From positions 1 through 64,000 of the forward strand of contig MELF01000027.1 in assembly GCA_001767525.1 (NCBI GenBank): 64,000 nucleotides of DNA. The letters are read 5' to 3'. The notes beneath the pieces were generated by a model that saw only the letters and a program-made list of their open reading frames with translations, did no database searches and was not told where the DNA came from. This stretch comes from Acidobacteria bacterium RIFCSPLOWO2_12_FULL_68_19. GTDB lineage: Bacteria > Acidobacteriota > Vicinamibacteria > Vicinamibacterales > UBA2999. Both the position numbers and the translations under genes were made by a program. Of the stretch, positions 50,346 through 59,010 are shown one piece after another. Each line of letters opens with the position of its first letter. Position 1 is the stretch's first letter.

Positions 50346-52199
50346 ATGAGTCGAGATCCCGAGAGGCGCACGTTCCTGAAGGCGGCTGCCGCCACCGGCG
50401 CAGCAACGGCAGCCGGTTACTTCCCTTCCACGGCTGCAGAAGCCCAGACCGCGGCTCCCGCCGCTTCGCCAGACGCGGCTCGTCCCTCGCCGGCGGTCGT
50501 TCCCGAATACGCCGCGGTGGTTCCCGCTGACGATGGCGCCGAACTGATGCTGCACGCCGTCGCGGCCAACGGGGTCGAGAAGATCTTCATGAACGGCGGC
50601 ACCGACAACTATCACTTCATGGAGATGGTGGCGAAGTTCAAGGCGCTCGGACGCCCGACGCCGGACCTGGTGACGGTCACCTACGAGGCAACCGCCCTCT
50701 ACATGCAGTTGGGCTACTTCCAGTGGACGCGCCGGCCGCAGCTCACGGTGCTGCACGTCGCCTTGGGCACCATCAATGCCGGCGGCGCCTGGGACGAAGC
50801 CTGGCGCGCCAACGCCGGACTGGTCGTCATGGCCGGCATCCCGGGACAGACGACCAAGGGGGAGCTCGGATACAGCCAGCGCGGCGGCATTCAGTACTTA
50901 CAGGAGATCCCGAACCAGGCCGACGTGGTCCGGCCGTACCTCAAGTGGGACTACGAGATCAAGCGAGTCGAGAACGCGGCGCTCATCATCAACAGCGCCT
51001 ACCGGATGGCGGCATCGGAACCGTGCGGCGTCGCCTACCTCACCTACCCGATGGAGGTGGCCGAAGCCCCGCTGAATGGAGGTCTCCTGTATCGAGCGGC
51101 CGACTTCGCCCCAGCCACCGGCGCGCAGGGCGACGCGGCGGCACTGCGTGAAGCCGCCCGGCTGCTGGTGCAAGCGAGGAATCCACTGGTCGTCGTGGGC
51201 CACATGGGCCGCCATCCCGAGGCGGTGGCGTCGCTCGTCGCGCTGGCCGAGAAGCTGGCGCTCCCGGTGTCGTCCACCGACCGATTCGTCAATCTTCCCA
51301 GGCGGCACTGGTCGCGCTCGACCGCCGACCTCGCCAAGCGGGACGTCGTCCTGGTCATCGACCACCCGACACCCTGGATGGTCGATCCTCCCAAGACGGC
51401 CAAGATCATCCGGCTCGACACCGACCCGATGCTCCAGCGGTTCCCGTTCCAGGGCCACCCGGCGCACGTCCCCATCACCTGCAACTCCGCCCTGGCGCTG
51501 CCCGCGCTGACCGCGATGTGCGACGAATTCATCACGGCGGAACGCCGCGCGGCATTCACGGCCCGTCGGGCGGCTCTGGTCACCCGGCGAGCGGCCCTCG
51601 ACGAAGCCGCCGCCCTGGCCGTTCAGAAAGCCAGGACGGCGTTCCCGCTGTCCACCACCTGGATCAACGAGTGCGTCAACCAGGTGGCAGACGAGAACAC
51701 CGTCATCACGTGGGACATCGGCGGCGTCGGGCAGCAGTACGACAGGACCCAGCCGGGCCATCTCTTTCAGTTGTGCGGCGCCAGCCTGGGCGGCGCGTGG
51801 CCCAGAGGACTCGGCATCAAGATGGCGGCGCCCGACAAGACCGTCATCTCCGCCGGCGGGGACGGCTGCACGATCTTCTCGGACCCGGTCTCGTGCCTGC
51901 TCGTGTCGAACATGTACCACGTGCCGACGCTGCACATCGTCAGCAACAACAACAAGTACGCCGCCGTCGAGAACGGCCTGGCCAGATATGGTGGTCCCAA
52001 TAGCTACGCCGCCAAGGCCGGCTACAACGGTTCGGCGCTCAAACCGTCGCCCAATTTCGCCGGGATCGCGCGAGCCATGGACGCCTACGGCGAGAAGGTC
52101 ACCGATCCGGCGGAGATGCCGAACGCGCTGCGGCGTGCGCTCGACGCGGTCAAGGGCGGCCAGGCGGCTCTGCTCGACTGCGTCGTCGTCAAGGAGTAG
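50346..52199 (+). CDS. Tat-exported thiamine-diphosphate-dependent enzyme (acetolactate synthase-like)
   Basis: A 617-aa protein with twin-arginine signal (ERRTFLKAAAATGA, about residues 7-20) before an intact ThDP fold: catalytic Glu in VTYEATALYMQLGY, middle domain with ARNPLVVVGHMGRHPEA, and the ThDP-binding GGDGCTIFSD...NNNKYA block. The closest group I can name is acetolactate synthase/benzoylformate decarboxylase. Export of such an enzyme is unusual because ThDP has to be inserted before Tat transport. ATG 50346 follows AAGGAAGGAG. The frame from 50181 is open but lacks a ribosome site. Divergent from the AraC/LuxR pair. Confidence 0.85.
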   Translation: MSRDPERRTFLKAAAATGAATAAGYFPSTAAEAQTAAPAASPDAARPSPAVVPEYAAVVPADDGAELMLHAVAANGVEKIFMNGGTDNYHFMEMVAKFKALGRPTPDLVTVTYEATALYMQLGYFQWTRRPQLTVLHVALGTINAGGAWDEAWRANAGLVVMAGIPGQTTKGELGYSQRGGIQYLQEIPNQADVVRPYLKWDYEIKRVENAALIINSAYRMAASEPCGVAYLTYPMEVAEAPLNGGLLYRAADFAPATGAQGDAAALREAARLLVQARNPLVVVGHMGRHPEAVASLVALAEKLALPVSSTDRFVNLPRRHWSRSTADLAKRDVVLVIDHPTPWMVDPPKTAKIIRLDTDPMLQRFPFQGHPAHVPITCNSALALPALTAMCDEFITAERRAAFTARRAALVTRRAALDEAAALAVQKARTAFPLSTTWINECVNQVADENTVITWDIGGVGQQYDRTQPGHLFQLCGASLGGAWPRGLGIKMAAPDKTVISAGGDGCTIFSDPVSCLLVSNMYHVPTLHIVSNNNKYAAVENGLARYGGPNSYAAKAGYNGSALKPSPNFAGIARAMDAYGEKVTDPAEMPNALRRALDAVKGGQAALLDCVVVKE

Positions 52200-52362
52200 G
52201 GGCGAGGTCCGGGAGCGGCGGCCGTACGCCGCTGCCCATTTCCTTCCCGCCCGACATCACGCGCGCAGCTGGCGCACGAAAGTGCGGACCGATTTCCGAC
52301 CAGGAGCCGGGCGGATCGCCACAGCGGAGTCGGATGACGAGCGGTGCGCGTTCCCGCGTGAG

Positions 52363-52386
52363 GATATACAATAATATATGTATATC
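52363..52386. promoter_or_regulatory. Palindromic operator over the vapBC promoter
   Basis: GATATAC (52363-52369) and GTATATC (52380-52386) are perfect inverted repeats ten bases apart in an A+T-rich patch containing TATACAAT and ATAATATAT. The antitoxin gene starts 14 bases after it, with AGGAGG at 52391-52396. This fits autoregulation by an AbrB-like antitoxin. Confidence 0.75.
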
Positions 52387-52400
52387 ACTTAGGAGGACTC

Positions 52401-52631
52401 ATGCAAGTCGCCAAGTGGGGCAACAGTCTGGCGGTCCGGCTTCCCGCCGCGGTGGTCGAGGCTCTCGATCTCAAGGAAGGCGACCAAATCGAGATCCGCA
52501 TCGCGGGCGAACGCGAGTTCGAGGTGATTCGCGATCGAACCAAGGAGAAGGCGCTCGGGCGGCTTCGCCGCCTGCGGCGACCCCTGCCTCCGGGCTTCAC
52601 GTTCAGCCGCGACGAGGCCAATGAACGATAA
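52401..52631 (+). CDS. vapB: AbrB/MazE-type antitoxin
   Basis: A 76-aa DNA-binding antitoxin: MQVAKWGNSLAVRLPAAVVEALDLKEGDQIEIRI is the swapped-hairpin AbrB fold, followed by a toxin-binding tail. Its stop overlaps the toxin start (11-base overlap), as usual in type II modules. The palindrome at 52363-52386 lies over its promoter. Confidence 0.9.
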   Translation: MQVAKWGNSLAVRLPAAVVEALDLKEGDQIEIRIAGEREFEVIRDRTKEKALGRLRRLRRPLPPGFTFSRDEANER

Positions 52632-53028
52632 GGGGTTCTTCGACACCAACGTGCTGGTGTACATCGTCGGCCAGAAAGACGAGCGCACGGCGATCGCCGA
52701 GGCCCTCGTCGCGAGCGGCGGCGTCGTCAGCGTCCAGGTGCTGAACGAGCTGGCGTCGGTCGCGCGGCGGAAACTCGGGATGATGTGGGAGGAGGTTGCA
52801 GAAGCTCTTGGGGCGATCCGAACGTTGTGCCCCTCGCCTGTACCCTTGACGATCGACATCCACGATGACGGTTTGCGGATCGCCGCGCAATACGGCTATC
52901 ACATCTACGATGCACTGGTCGCTGCGACAGCACTCCAGGCCGAGTGCACGACCCTCTACTCAGAAGATCTGCAGGATGGCCACGTGATCGACGGCCGCCT
53001 CACGATTCGGAATCCGTTCAGGAAGTGA
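52621..53028 (+). CDS. vapC: PIN-domain toxin VapC
   Basis: A 135-aa PIN ribonuclease: FFDTNVLVYIV (first Asp), NELASVARRK (Glu), HIYDALVAATALQAECTTLYSEDLQDG (further acidic ligands). Starts inside the antitoxin gene at 52621. Acts on RNA when freed from VapB. Length normal for the family. Confidence 0.92.
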   Translation: MNDKGFFDTNVLVYIVGQKDERTAIAEALVASGGVVSVQVLNELASVARRKLGMMWEEVAEALGAIRTLCPSPVPLTIDIHDDGLRIAAQYGYHIYDALVAATALQAECTTLYSEDLQDGHVIDGRLTIRNPFRK

Positions 53029-53123
53029 CGCGAGGATCTACCTTGGGCCACCCCCAAGAGTGCTCCGCATCCTCAGACTGGACTCGCTGGAATCAGCGGG
53101 GACGGTGTACCGCCCGCGGAAGC

Positions 53124-54923
53124 CTAACGGACTTCGCCGCGCAGCCATTGCGCCTGGACGCGCAGCGACACGCTGTTCGACGTGCCGCCGTCGGGCGGCC
53201 GGTTGAAGACGGTAACCTTCACGGTGCGGTCCCCGTAGACGCCGTTGAGCTGGAACGGCCCGGGCTCGTTGAACCGGTTCGGCAGGGCGCGCGCCACGAC
53301 GCCGGCGGGAATGCGCGCCTTCAACGTCCGGATGTTTACGAACGTCGTCGGCACCGAGACGCCGTCGACCCGCACGACCGACTCGCTGATGAAGCCGACC
53401 CCTTCCACCGTCATCTCGACGCCGGGGCTGCCCTCGGCCACGGCGTTCGGCGTGATGCCACTGATCTCCGGCTCCGGGGTCGAGGGAATCGCCCGTATGG
53501 GCGCGGCGGGCTTCGTGTAGTCGGGCGTGTATCCGAGACGGATGAATCGGCCCCCCTTCATCACCCGCTCGATCTTCCGGGTGTTGTCGATGTCGTCGAG
53601 CGGGTTGGCGCCGAGCACCACGATGTCCGCGAAGGCCCCGGGGCCGACGAACCCGACGGGAGGCGTCGTCGGGGTCTTGCGCCTCGCCGTCATGACCTCG
53701 GCGCCCCAGATCGTCATCGCCTTGAGCGCCTGCATCGGCGTGAGGCCGACTTCCACCAGCATCGCCATCTCCATGTGCTGATTGAAGCCGGTCGCGCCGG
53801 GAAAGGGATCGTCGGTGCCGCCCATGATCTTCCCGGCCAGTTGCACCCAGCGTTTGATGAACGCGCCGGACAGCCGATACGCCTCGTTGAACGCCGCGAT
53901 CTCCTCGGCTGAGAGCTTCGACAGCGGAACGAGGTTTTCGTGCCGCACCGAGAAGTTCCGGATCGCCCTGAACTTGAGGAGCGATCCGTCGGCCAGGTTC
54001 TCGGGGTAGTACGCCATCAGCGCGCCGTCCCTGAAGAGGTCGTACATCAGGTCCTCGTGCTTTCTGGCCAGCGAGCTCTGCGACCCCAGCTCGTACCCCA
54101 TGGTCGGATTGAGATAGACGCCGCGCTGGACGGCGTCGCGAATCATCCGGTCGATGCGCGGCTGGTCCTTCAGGAACAATCCCCAGTGCAGGTATTCGCC
54201 CCGCTGATAGTTGGCGAGCTCCTGCGGCGTCATCAGCGCCTGCGCGAACCCCCAGACGTGCTCGACCCCGTCGTGTCCGGCCCTGATGGACTCGGGCGCG
54301 AGGTCGCTGTGCCCGAAAGCGAAGAGTCCCGCCTCGTGGATCGCCTCCACCGCCCACGTCCACATCTGTTTGTTGTCGGCGCCGAACTGCGGCAGGTTGG
54401 CCATGTCCGGCTCGCCCTTCAGCCACTCCCGCACGCCTGCCCGAACCTCGTCCCGCGTCATCGACGGATTGGTGAGCGTGTTGAGGTTCACCCGGCCGGT
54501 GCCGAACAGCCGAGGCGCGCGGAAGTCGGGCGACTGCGAGTTCCTCCAGTACGCCTCGCCGACGGCGGGCCTGCCTCCGAGCGCCATGGCGCTCGTCACG
54601 CCGAAATTGAGGTACAGCTCTCCGAGAAACGGCTGGTAGTGCACGTGCGAGTCGAACAGGCCCGGAATGACGAACTTGCCCGGCAGGTCGACGACGGTGG
54701 CGCCGGAGGGAATCGGCGTGGTCCGTCCGCCGAATCCGGCGATCTTGTCTCCCTCGATGACGACGACGGCGTCGGGAACGGTCGTGCCGGCCACGACGTC
54801 GATGACGGTGGCGCCCCTGAGGGCCACGCGATTGGCCTCTGGCGCCTGCTGCGAGCGCACACCGGCGCCGGACAGCGCGGCCGCCAGGACGGCGGACGCG
54901 ATGAGGCGCATGCGAGTCTTCAT
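53124..54923 (-). CDS. Exported amidohydrolase with a C-terminal Ig-like (IPT/TIG) domain
   Basis: A 599-aa protein: signal peptide, beta-sandwich start (GATVIDVVAGTTVPDAVVVIEGDKI), the metal-binding IPGLFDSHVHY (HxH), later HEAGLFAFGHSD and GVEHVWG histidines, MGGTDDPFPG (Asp), and GAFADIVVLGANPLDDI typical of amidohydrolase superfamily tails. Residues about 480-590 add an immunoglobulin-like IPT/TIG domain (EISGITPNAVAEGSPGVEMTVEG). Substrate unknown. Follows the alpha/beta hydrolase gene in the same operon (75-base gap). Confidence 0.87.
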   Translation of the reverse strand: MKTRMRLIASAVLAAALSGAGVRSQQAPEANRVALRGATVIDVVAGTTVPDAVVVIEGDKIAGFGGRTTPIPSGATVVDLPGKFVIPGLFDSHVHYQPFLGELYLNFGVTSAMALGGRPAVGEAYWRNSQSPDFRAPRLFGTGRVNLNTLTNPSMTRDEVRAGVREWLKGEPDMANLPQFGADNKQMWTWAVEAIHEAGLFAFGHSDLAPESIRAGHDGVEHVWGFAQALMTPQELANYQRGEYLHWGLFLKDQPRIDRMIRDAVQRGVYLNPTMGYELGSQSSLARKHEDLMYDLFRDGALMAYYPENLADGSLLKFRAIRNFSVRHENLVPLSKLSAEEIAAFNEAYRLSGAFIKRWVQLAGKIMGGTDDPFPGATGFNQHMEMAMLVEVGLTPMQALKAMTIWGAEVMTARRKTPTTPPVGFVGPGAFADIVVLGANPLDDIDNTRKIERVMKGGRFIRLGYTPDYTKPAAPIRAIPSTPEPEISGITPNAVAEGSPGVEMTVEGVGFISESVVRVDGVSVPTTFVNIRTLKARIPAGVVARALPNRFNEPGPFQLNGVYGDRTVKVTVFNRPPDGGTSNSVSLRVQAQWLRGEVR

Positions 54924-54998
54924 ACGCTACTCCGATGAAAGGGCGAGGAGCAGACGCCGGTCGACGACCTCGTGCTCGTCGAGAACTTCCGCTGACGA

Positions 54999-55877
54999 TT
55001 ACGCCCGCTCCTTCAGGAACGCCAGGGTTTCGGTGACGCACTCGCCCGCGTTGGCGGCGGCGATGTGGTACGCGTCGCTGCGAATGACCACGAGGCGCGA
55101 ATTGGGAATCAGCGTCTGGTAGGCGCGCGCCTTCTCCACCGAGTGCATCTTGGTGCGGTCCGCGGTGATGACCAGCGTCGGGGCGGTGATGCGCTGCAGC
55201 ACGCCTTCCTTGGCGAGATCGAAGTTCGACAGCGCGTGGCTCAGACCTTTGACGCCAGCCCGGTCGGGCCGGCTGAAGAGAGTGTTCCAGTACGCGATCA
55301 TCTCCTTCGAGGCGTGCGACCCCAGCCGGTCCCGCTGCGGAATCGGCGAGGGGTCGGCGATCGCCAGCGGCGACGCCGGACCGCCGGCGACGACGAGCGT
55401 CCGAGTGCGCGTCGGATAGTCGGCCGCCAGCCGCATCGCCACCGCCCCGCCCGTCTTCGCGCCGATGATATGCGCCGACTCGACGCCCGCCTTGTCCATC
55501 ACCTGCGTGACGAACGCCGCGAGGCTCGACAGCGAGTACTGGAACCCGCGCGGAATGGTGGAATGGCCGAGCCCGGGCAGGTCCGGCCGGATCAGGCGAT
55601 ACTCCTGCGCCACGGGCGGCACCCAGGCGTACCATTCCACGCTCGACTCGTCGTTGCCGTGGATGAGCACCACCGGCTCCGGCGTGCGCCACGGTTCCCC
55701 CAGCCAGTCCTCTCTGTAGAACAGCTCTTCCTGGTAGTCGTCCTTCACGGGCCTGACGGGCAGGCTCTGCGCCCCGAGCGCCTCTGGGTGGAGCGTCGGT
55801 CCGACACCCGAGAACCCGACCACCGCTGCCGTCCCACCGAGGCGCAGCGCCCTCCGGCGCGAAACCATTGGAGCCAT
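54999..55877 (-). CDS. Exported alpha/beta hydrolase fold protein lacking the Ser nucleophile
   Basis: A 292-aa protein with Tat-like start (SRRRALRLGG) and a complete alpha/beta fold (VVLIHGNDESS oxyanion region, LIRPDLPGLGHS, late Asp in ADRTKMHSVEK, His in DAYHIAA). The nucleophile elbow is IIGAKTGGAVA, with Lys where GxSxG has Ser. It may be inactive, a binder, or use another residue. ATG 55877 (or 55868) after AGGGAGG. Middle gene of the 57.6-53.1 kb minus-strand run. Confidence 0.82.
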   Translation of the reverse strand: MAPMVSRRRALRLGGTAAVVGFSGVGPTLHPEALGAQSLPVRPVKDDYQEELFYREDWLGEPWRTPEPVVLIHGNDESSVEWYAWVPPVAQEYRLIRPDLPGLGHSTIPRGFQYSLSSLAAFVTQVMDKAGVESAHIIGAKTGGAVAMRLAADYPTRTRTLVVAGGPASPLAIADPSPIPQRDRLGSHASKEMIAYWNTLFSRPDRAGVKGLSHALSNFDLAKEGVLQRITAPTLVITADRTKMHSVEKARAYQTLIPNSRLVVIRSDAYHIAAANAGECVTETLAFLKERA

Positions 55878-55900
55878 CTGACCCACCCCTCCCTGCAACC

Positions 55901-57649
55901 TTACTCGAGCGGCTCCAGCTTGACGATGGAGGCGCCGTGATTGCTGCCGACCCAGAACGTCACCGGGTTGGTCGAGTTGTCCACCCACACGCGCCGGATG
56001 TTGGTCGGGTTCGGCAGCAGGTATTCGGTGAACTGTCCGGTCCTGGTGTCGAGGCGCACGACGCGGTCGTTCATCATCGATCCGGTCCACGCCTCGCCGT
56101 TTCTGTCGATGACCACGTCGTACGGATTGGACCACGGCGTGGGCACGGGCCACTCCTTGATCTGCCTCGTCCTCGGATCGAGCATCGCGATGGCATTGCC
56201 GTCGTATTCGGCGAACCACAGGCGGTTCTGGGCGTCGACGCTCCCCCGGCGCGGCCGCGAATTGGGAATCGCCGTGCGCACGATCTCAAGCTCCTTGGTC
56301 GCAGCGTCGAGAATGCCGATACTGGCCGCGTTGAAGTCGAGCATGTACAGCTTGTTGCCGCGCTCGGCGTTGATGCCGTAGGAGCCGATCGTCCGCCTGG
56401 TCGCCGGATCGGTGAACGTGCCGAAGTTCTCCCAGGCGCCCGTCGCCGGATCCAACCGCAGGATCTGCGCCCGGTCCGAATTCTTCACCCACACCTTGCC
56501 GTCCACGTGCGAGAAGGTCGGCGAGACGAAGGACTGCTGCGTCGCGTCGGTCTGCCACTCCTTCGGGACGGACCACGTCTGGACCCTGCCGGTCTTCCGG
56601 TCGAGTTTCGCCACGCCGCCCTGATACATCAGGCCGACCCACAGATTGCCGTCGCGGTCGAATTCGAGGTCGAGCGTCCCGACGGGAAACCCGTCCTTGA
56701 TGACCGGAATGGGATACTCGGTCACCGAGCCGCTCCTCGGATCCATCCTGCCGAGGAACATCGCGCCGAAGTCCGAGTACCAGACCATGCCGTCGGCGTC
56801 GACGACGACGTCGTGCGGCTCGATCGTCTTGCGCGGCAGGGCGTATTCGGTGACGACGACGCGCGTGCCCCGGCCCGAGGGACGCGGGAGCGTCTCGAGC
56901 TTGTAGGCGTTGGGACCGCCGCGGCGATTGACGGTCGCAAGCCACTTGGCGGCGGCCTCGAGGCGTGAATCCGCGCGCGTGCCCCCCTCGCCTCCCGTGG
57001 CGTTGCCCGCGCCCCCGCCGAGATTGCGGCGCGCCGACCCGACGAGGCGCTGCGGCTTGAGCAGCGTGCTGCCCGGGTAGTACCCCGCCATCCGGTCCAG
57101 GACCTGCAGGAACCCTCCGGCGTCGTGCACGGAGTTGACGATCGGCTGATAGGAATGGCAACTGTTGCAGGAGAGCAGGAACTTCTTCTGCTCGTCGGTG
57201 CCGGGCATGCTGGCCAGCCATTCCGCGTTGGTGAGCTGCGCGGCGAGATTCTCCGTCGGCGCCAGGTGGAGGTCCGCGCTCGCCGTCACGCCGGGCCGGA
57301 CGTCCACGGCCCTCGGACCGACGAGCTCGTAGCCGACGGCCCGGATCTTCAGCCCGTACTCGCCCTCGTACAGCTTCGACGCCGGGAAGTTGTAGCGGCC
57401 GGTGCCGTCGGTGACGACCGACACCGAGACGGTGGATCCCTCCTTCGAGGCGGTGACCACCACGCCTTCCATCGGGGTCCCCATCGCGCCTGCGCGACGG
57501 GGTGACGTCGCGCCTTCCCCGGCCGAGGTGACGCGCCCGGTCAGCGCGACGCCGGCCTGTGCCTGCAGCGGCGAGCGGTTCGACTCCGCGCAGATGAGCA
57601 ACGCCGCCAGTCCAGCAATCGCCGTGAGCCACGGGTGTTTTCGCATCAC
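55901..57649 (-). CDS. Exported Vgb-like propeller with carboxypeptidase-regulatory domain and a haem motif
   Basis: A 582-aa protein: signal peptide, a beta domain like those of TonB receptors (VALTGRVTS...RYNFPASKLYEGEYGLKI, residues about 32-130), a CxxCH haem-c motif (CNSCHSYQ, near 160), then a virginiamycin B lyase-like propeller (PHDVVVDADGMVWYSDF, DLEFDRDGNLWVGL, GYNINAE-type blades). The haem and propeller together are unusual and suggest an electron-transfer or redox-sensing propeller. Divergent from the MBL gene at 57761; first gene of an operon with the alpha/beta hydrolase (23-base gap) and amidohydrolase. Confidence 0.83.
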   Translation of the reverse strand: MMRKHPWLTAIAGLAALLICAESNRSPLQAQAGVALTGRVTSAGEGATSPRRAGAMGTPMEGVVVTASKEGSTVSVSVVTDGTGRYNFPASKLYEGEYGLKIRAVGYELVGPRAVDVRPGVTASADLHLAPTENLAAQLTNAEWLASMPGTDEQKKFLLSCNSCHSYQPIVNSVHDAGGFLQVLDRMAGYYPGSTLLKPQRLVGSARRNLGGGAGNATGGEGGTRADSRLEAAAKWLATVNRRGGPNAYKLETLPRPSGRGTRVVVTEYALPRKTIEPHDVVVDADGMVWYSDFGAMFLGRMDPRSGSVTEYPIPVIKDGFPVGTLDLEFDRDGNLWVGLMYQGGVAKLDRKTGRVQTWSVPKEWQTDATQQSFVSPTFSHVDGKVWVKNSDRAQILRLDPATGAWENFGTFTDPATRRTIGSYGINAERGNKLYMLDFNAASIGILDAATKELEIVRTAIPNSRPRRGSVDAQNRLWFAEYDGNAIAMLDPRTRQIKEWPVPTPWSNPYDVVIDRNGEAWTGSMMNDRVVRLDTRTGQFTEYLLPNPTNIRRVWVDNSTNPVTFWVGSNHGASIVKLEPLE

Positions 57650-57760
57650 AACCTCCCAGGCCGCCTCTCTCGCCGCGGATTATGGATGGTTTTTCCAGTC
57701 GGCACAAGCGACAGCCCCGTGCCGATGGCGATATGCTGGGGCGGCACCGGAGGGTGTTTC

Positions 57761-58933
57761 ATGCGACGCACAGTGGCGATACTGGCTCTTGCGGCCGCGA
57801 TCGGCGCGGGCGGTTCCGCTCACGCCATCACCGGCGATCGGCCCGAATTTCGGAAGCTCGCCGAGGATGTCTATGCCTACATCGGCAAGCTGAACGACGC
57901 CAACGCGATGGTCGTCGTGACCACCGAAGGCGTGGTCCTCGTGGACACGGGCAACAACGTCACCGACACGCGCGACCTTCTCGCGCATGTTCGGTCGGTG
58001 ACGAGCGTGCCGGTGCGCTACGTCGTCATCACCCAGAATCACAACGACCATTCCGGCGGTGCGGCGCTCGTCTCCCCTCCGGCGACGACGATCGTTCACG
58101 AGCGTGTGGCGACGCAGTGGGCCAGCCTGAGGCCCCATCAGATCACCGCGTGGCGCAGGCGCTTTCCCGAGCGGACGGCGGCGCTCGAACGTCTCAATCC
58201 GACCGACACCGTCCAGAGCTTCAGCGACCGGCTGACGCTCCATCTCGGCGGCAAGGACATCCAGTTGATCCACGTGGACGACCCCGACAATCCCGGCGAC
58301 ATCGCCGTCTGGCTGCCGAAGGAGCGCATCCTCCACGCGTCGATGGCCGGCTACAAGGATCGCCATCCCGACATCCGTCCCGACTACAGCCATGGCACGA
58401 CCGGCGAGCTCCTGAAGCAGCTCAAGGCGTATCTCACGCTGCGACCCGCGATGGTCGTCCCGGCGCATGGGCCCGTGGGAGGCGGCTGGCTGCTCGAGAC
58501 GATGATCGAGTATCTGCTCCTCGCCCGGGACAGCGTGCAGGAGATGATGGCCAAGGACCTGTCGCCTCCGGCGATCGAAGCGCAGTTCCAGATGAAGCAG
58601 TTCGGCGACTGGGACCGGACCGAGCACCTGCCTTGGATCGCGGCGACCATCCATCGCGAGCTGCGGGGCCTCGGGCCGCAGGTCATCACCGTCACCGAGC
58701 GCCGGCTGAGCGGCGTCGTCTCGAGTGCGGTGCAGGATGGCCGGTTCCTCACCGTGGCCGGCAGCGACGGGGCGGCGGTGCGGCTTCGCGTGACCGGCGA
58801 CACGGTCTTCCAGGGCATCGCCGATCGCACCGCGGTGCGGCCGGGCATGACGGTGTCAGCCGTGTACGAGGTGCCCGAGGGGATCGTGCCCGCGCTCGGC
58901 TACGACACCCTCGAACTGACAGTGACGCGCTGA
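57761..58933 (+). CDS. Exported MBL-fold protein with eroded metal site
   Basis: A 390-aa protein with signal peptide (GSAHA). The MBL frame is clear (GVVLVDTGNNV, ITQNHNDHSGG, PAHGPVGG), but several ligands are changed: the first His of HxHxDH is Gln, the His of the usual 'GHTxGD' site is lost in 'HVDDPDNPGD', and the following GD is replaced ('ILHASMAG'). It may be a binding protein or use a different metal arrangement. ATG 57761 follows GGAGGG. A C-terminal beta domain of about 80 residues follows the MBL part. Confidence 0.82.
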   Translation: MRRTVAILALAAAIGAGGSAHAITGDRPEFRKLAEDVYAYIGKLNDANAMVVVTTEGVVLVDTGNNVTDTRDLLAHVRSVTSVPVRYVVITQNHNDHSGGAALVSPPATTIVHERVATQWASLRPHQITAWRRRFPERTAALERLNPTDTVQSFSDRLTLHLGGKDIQLIHVDDPDNPGDIAVWLPKERILHASMAGYKDRHPDIRPDYSHGTTGELLKQLKAYLTLRPAMVVPAHGPVGGGWLLETMIEYLLLARDSVQEMMAKDLSPPAIEAQFQMKQFGDWDRTEHLPWIAATIHRELRGLGPQVITVTERRLSGVVSSAVQDGRFLTVAGSDGAAVRLRVTGDTVFQGIADRTAVRPGMTVSAVYEVPEGIVPALGYDTLELTVTR

Positions 58934-59010
58934 GGTTGCCGCGCCGCCCGCGAGGTTCGCCGCCGCACCGTGCCGGCCGGCGCCTGCGCCAGGAACGCGA
59001 CAACGCCGTA

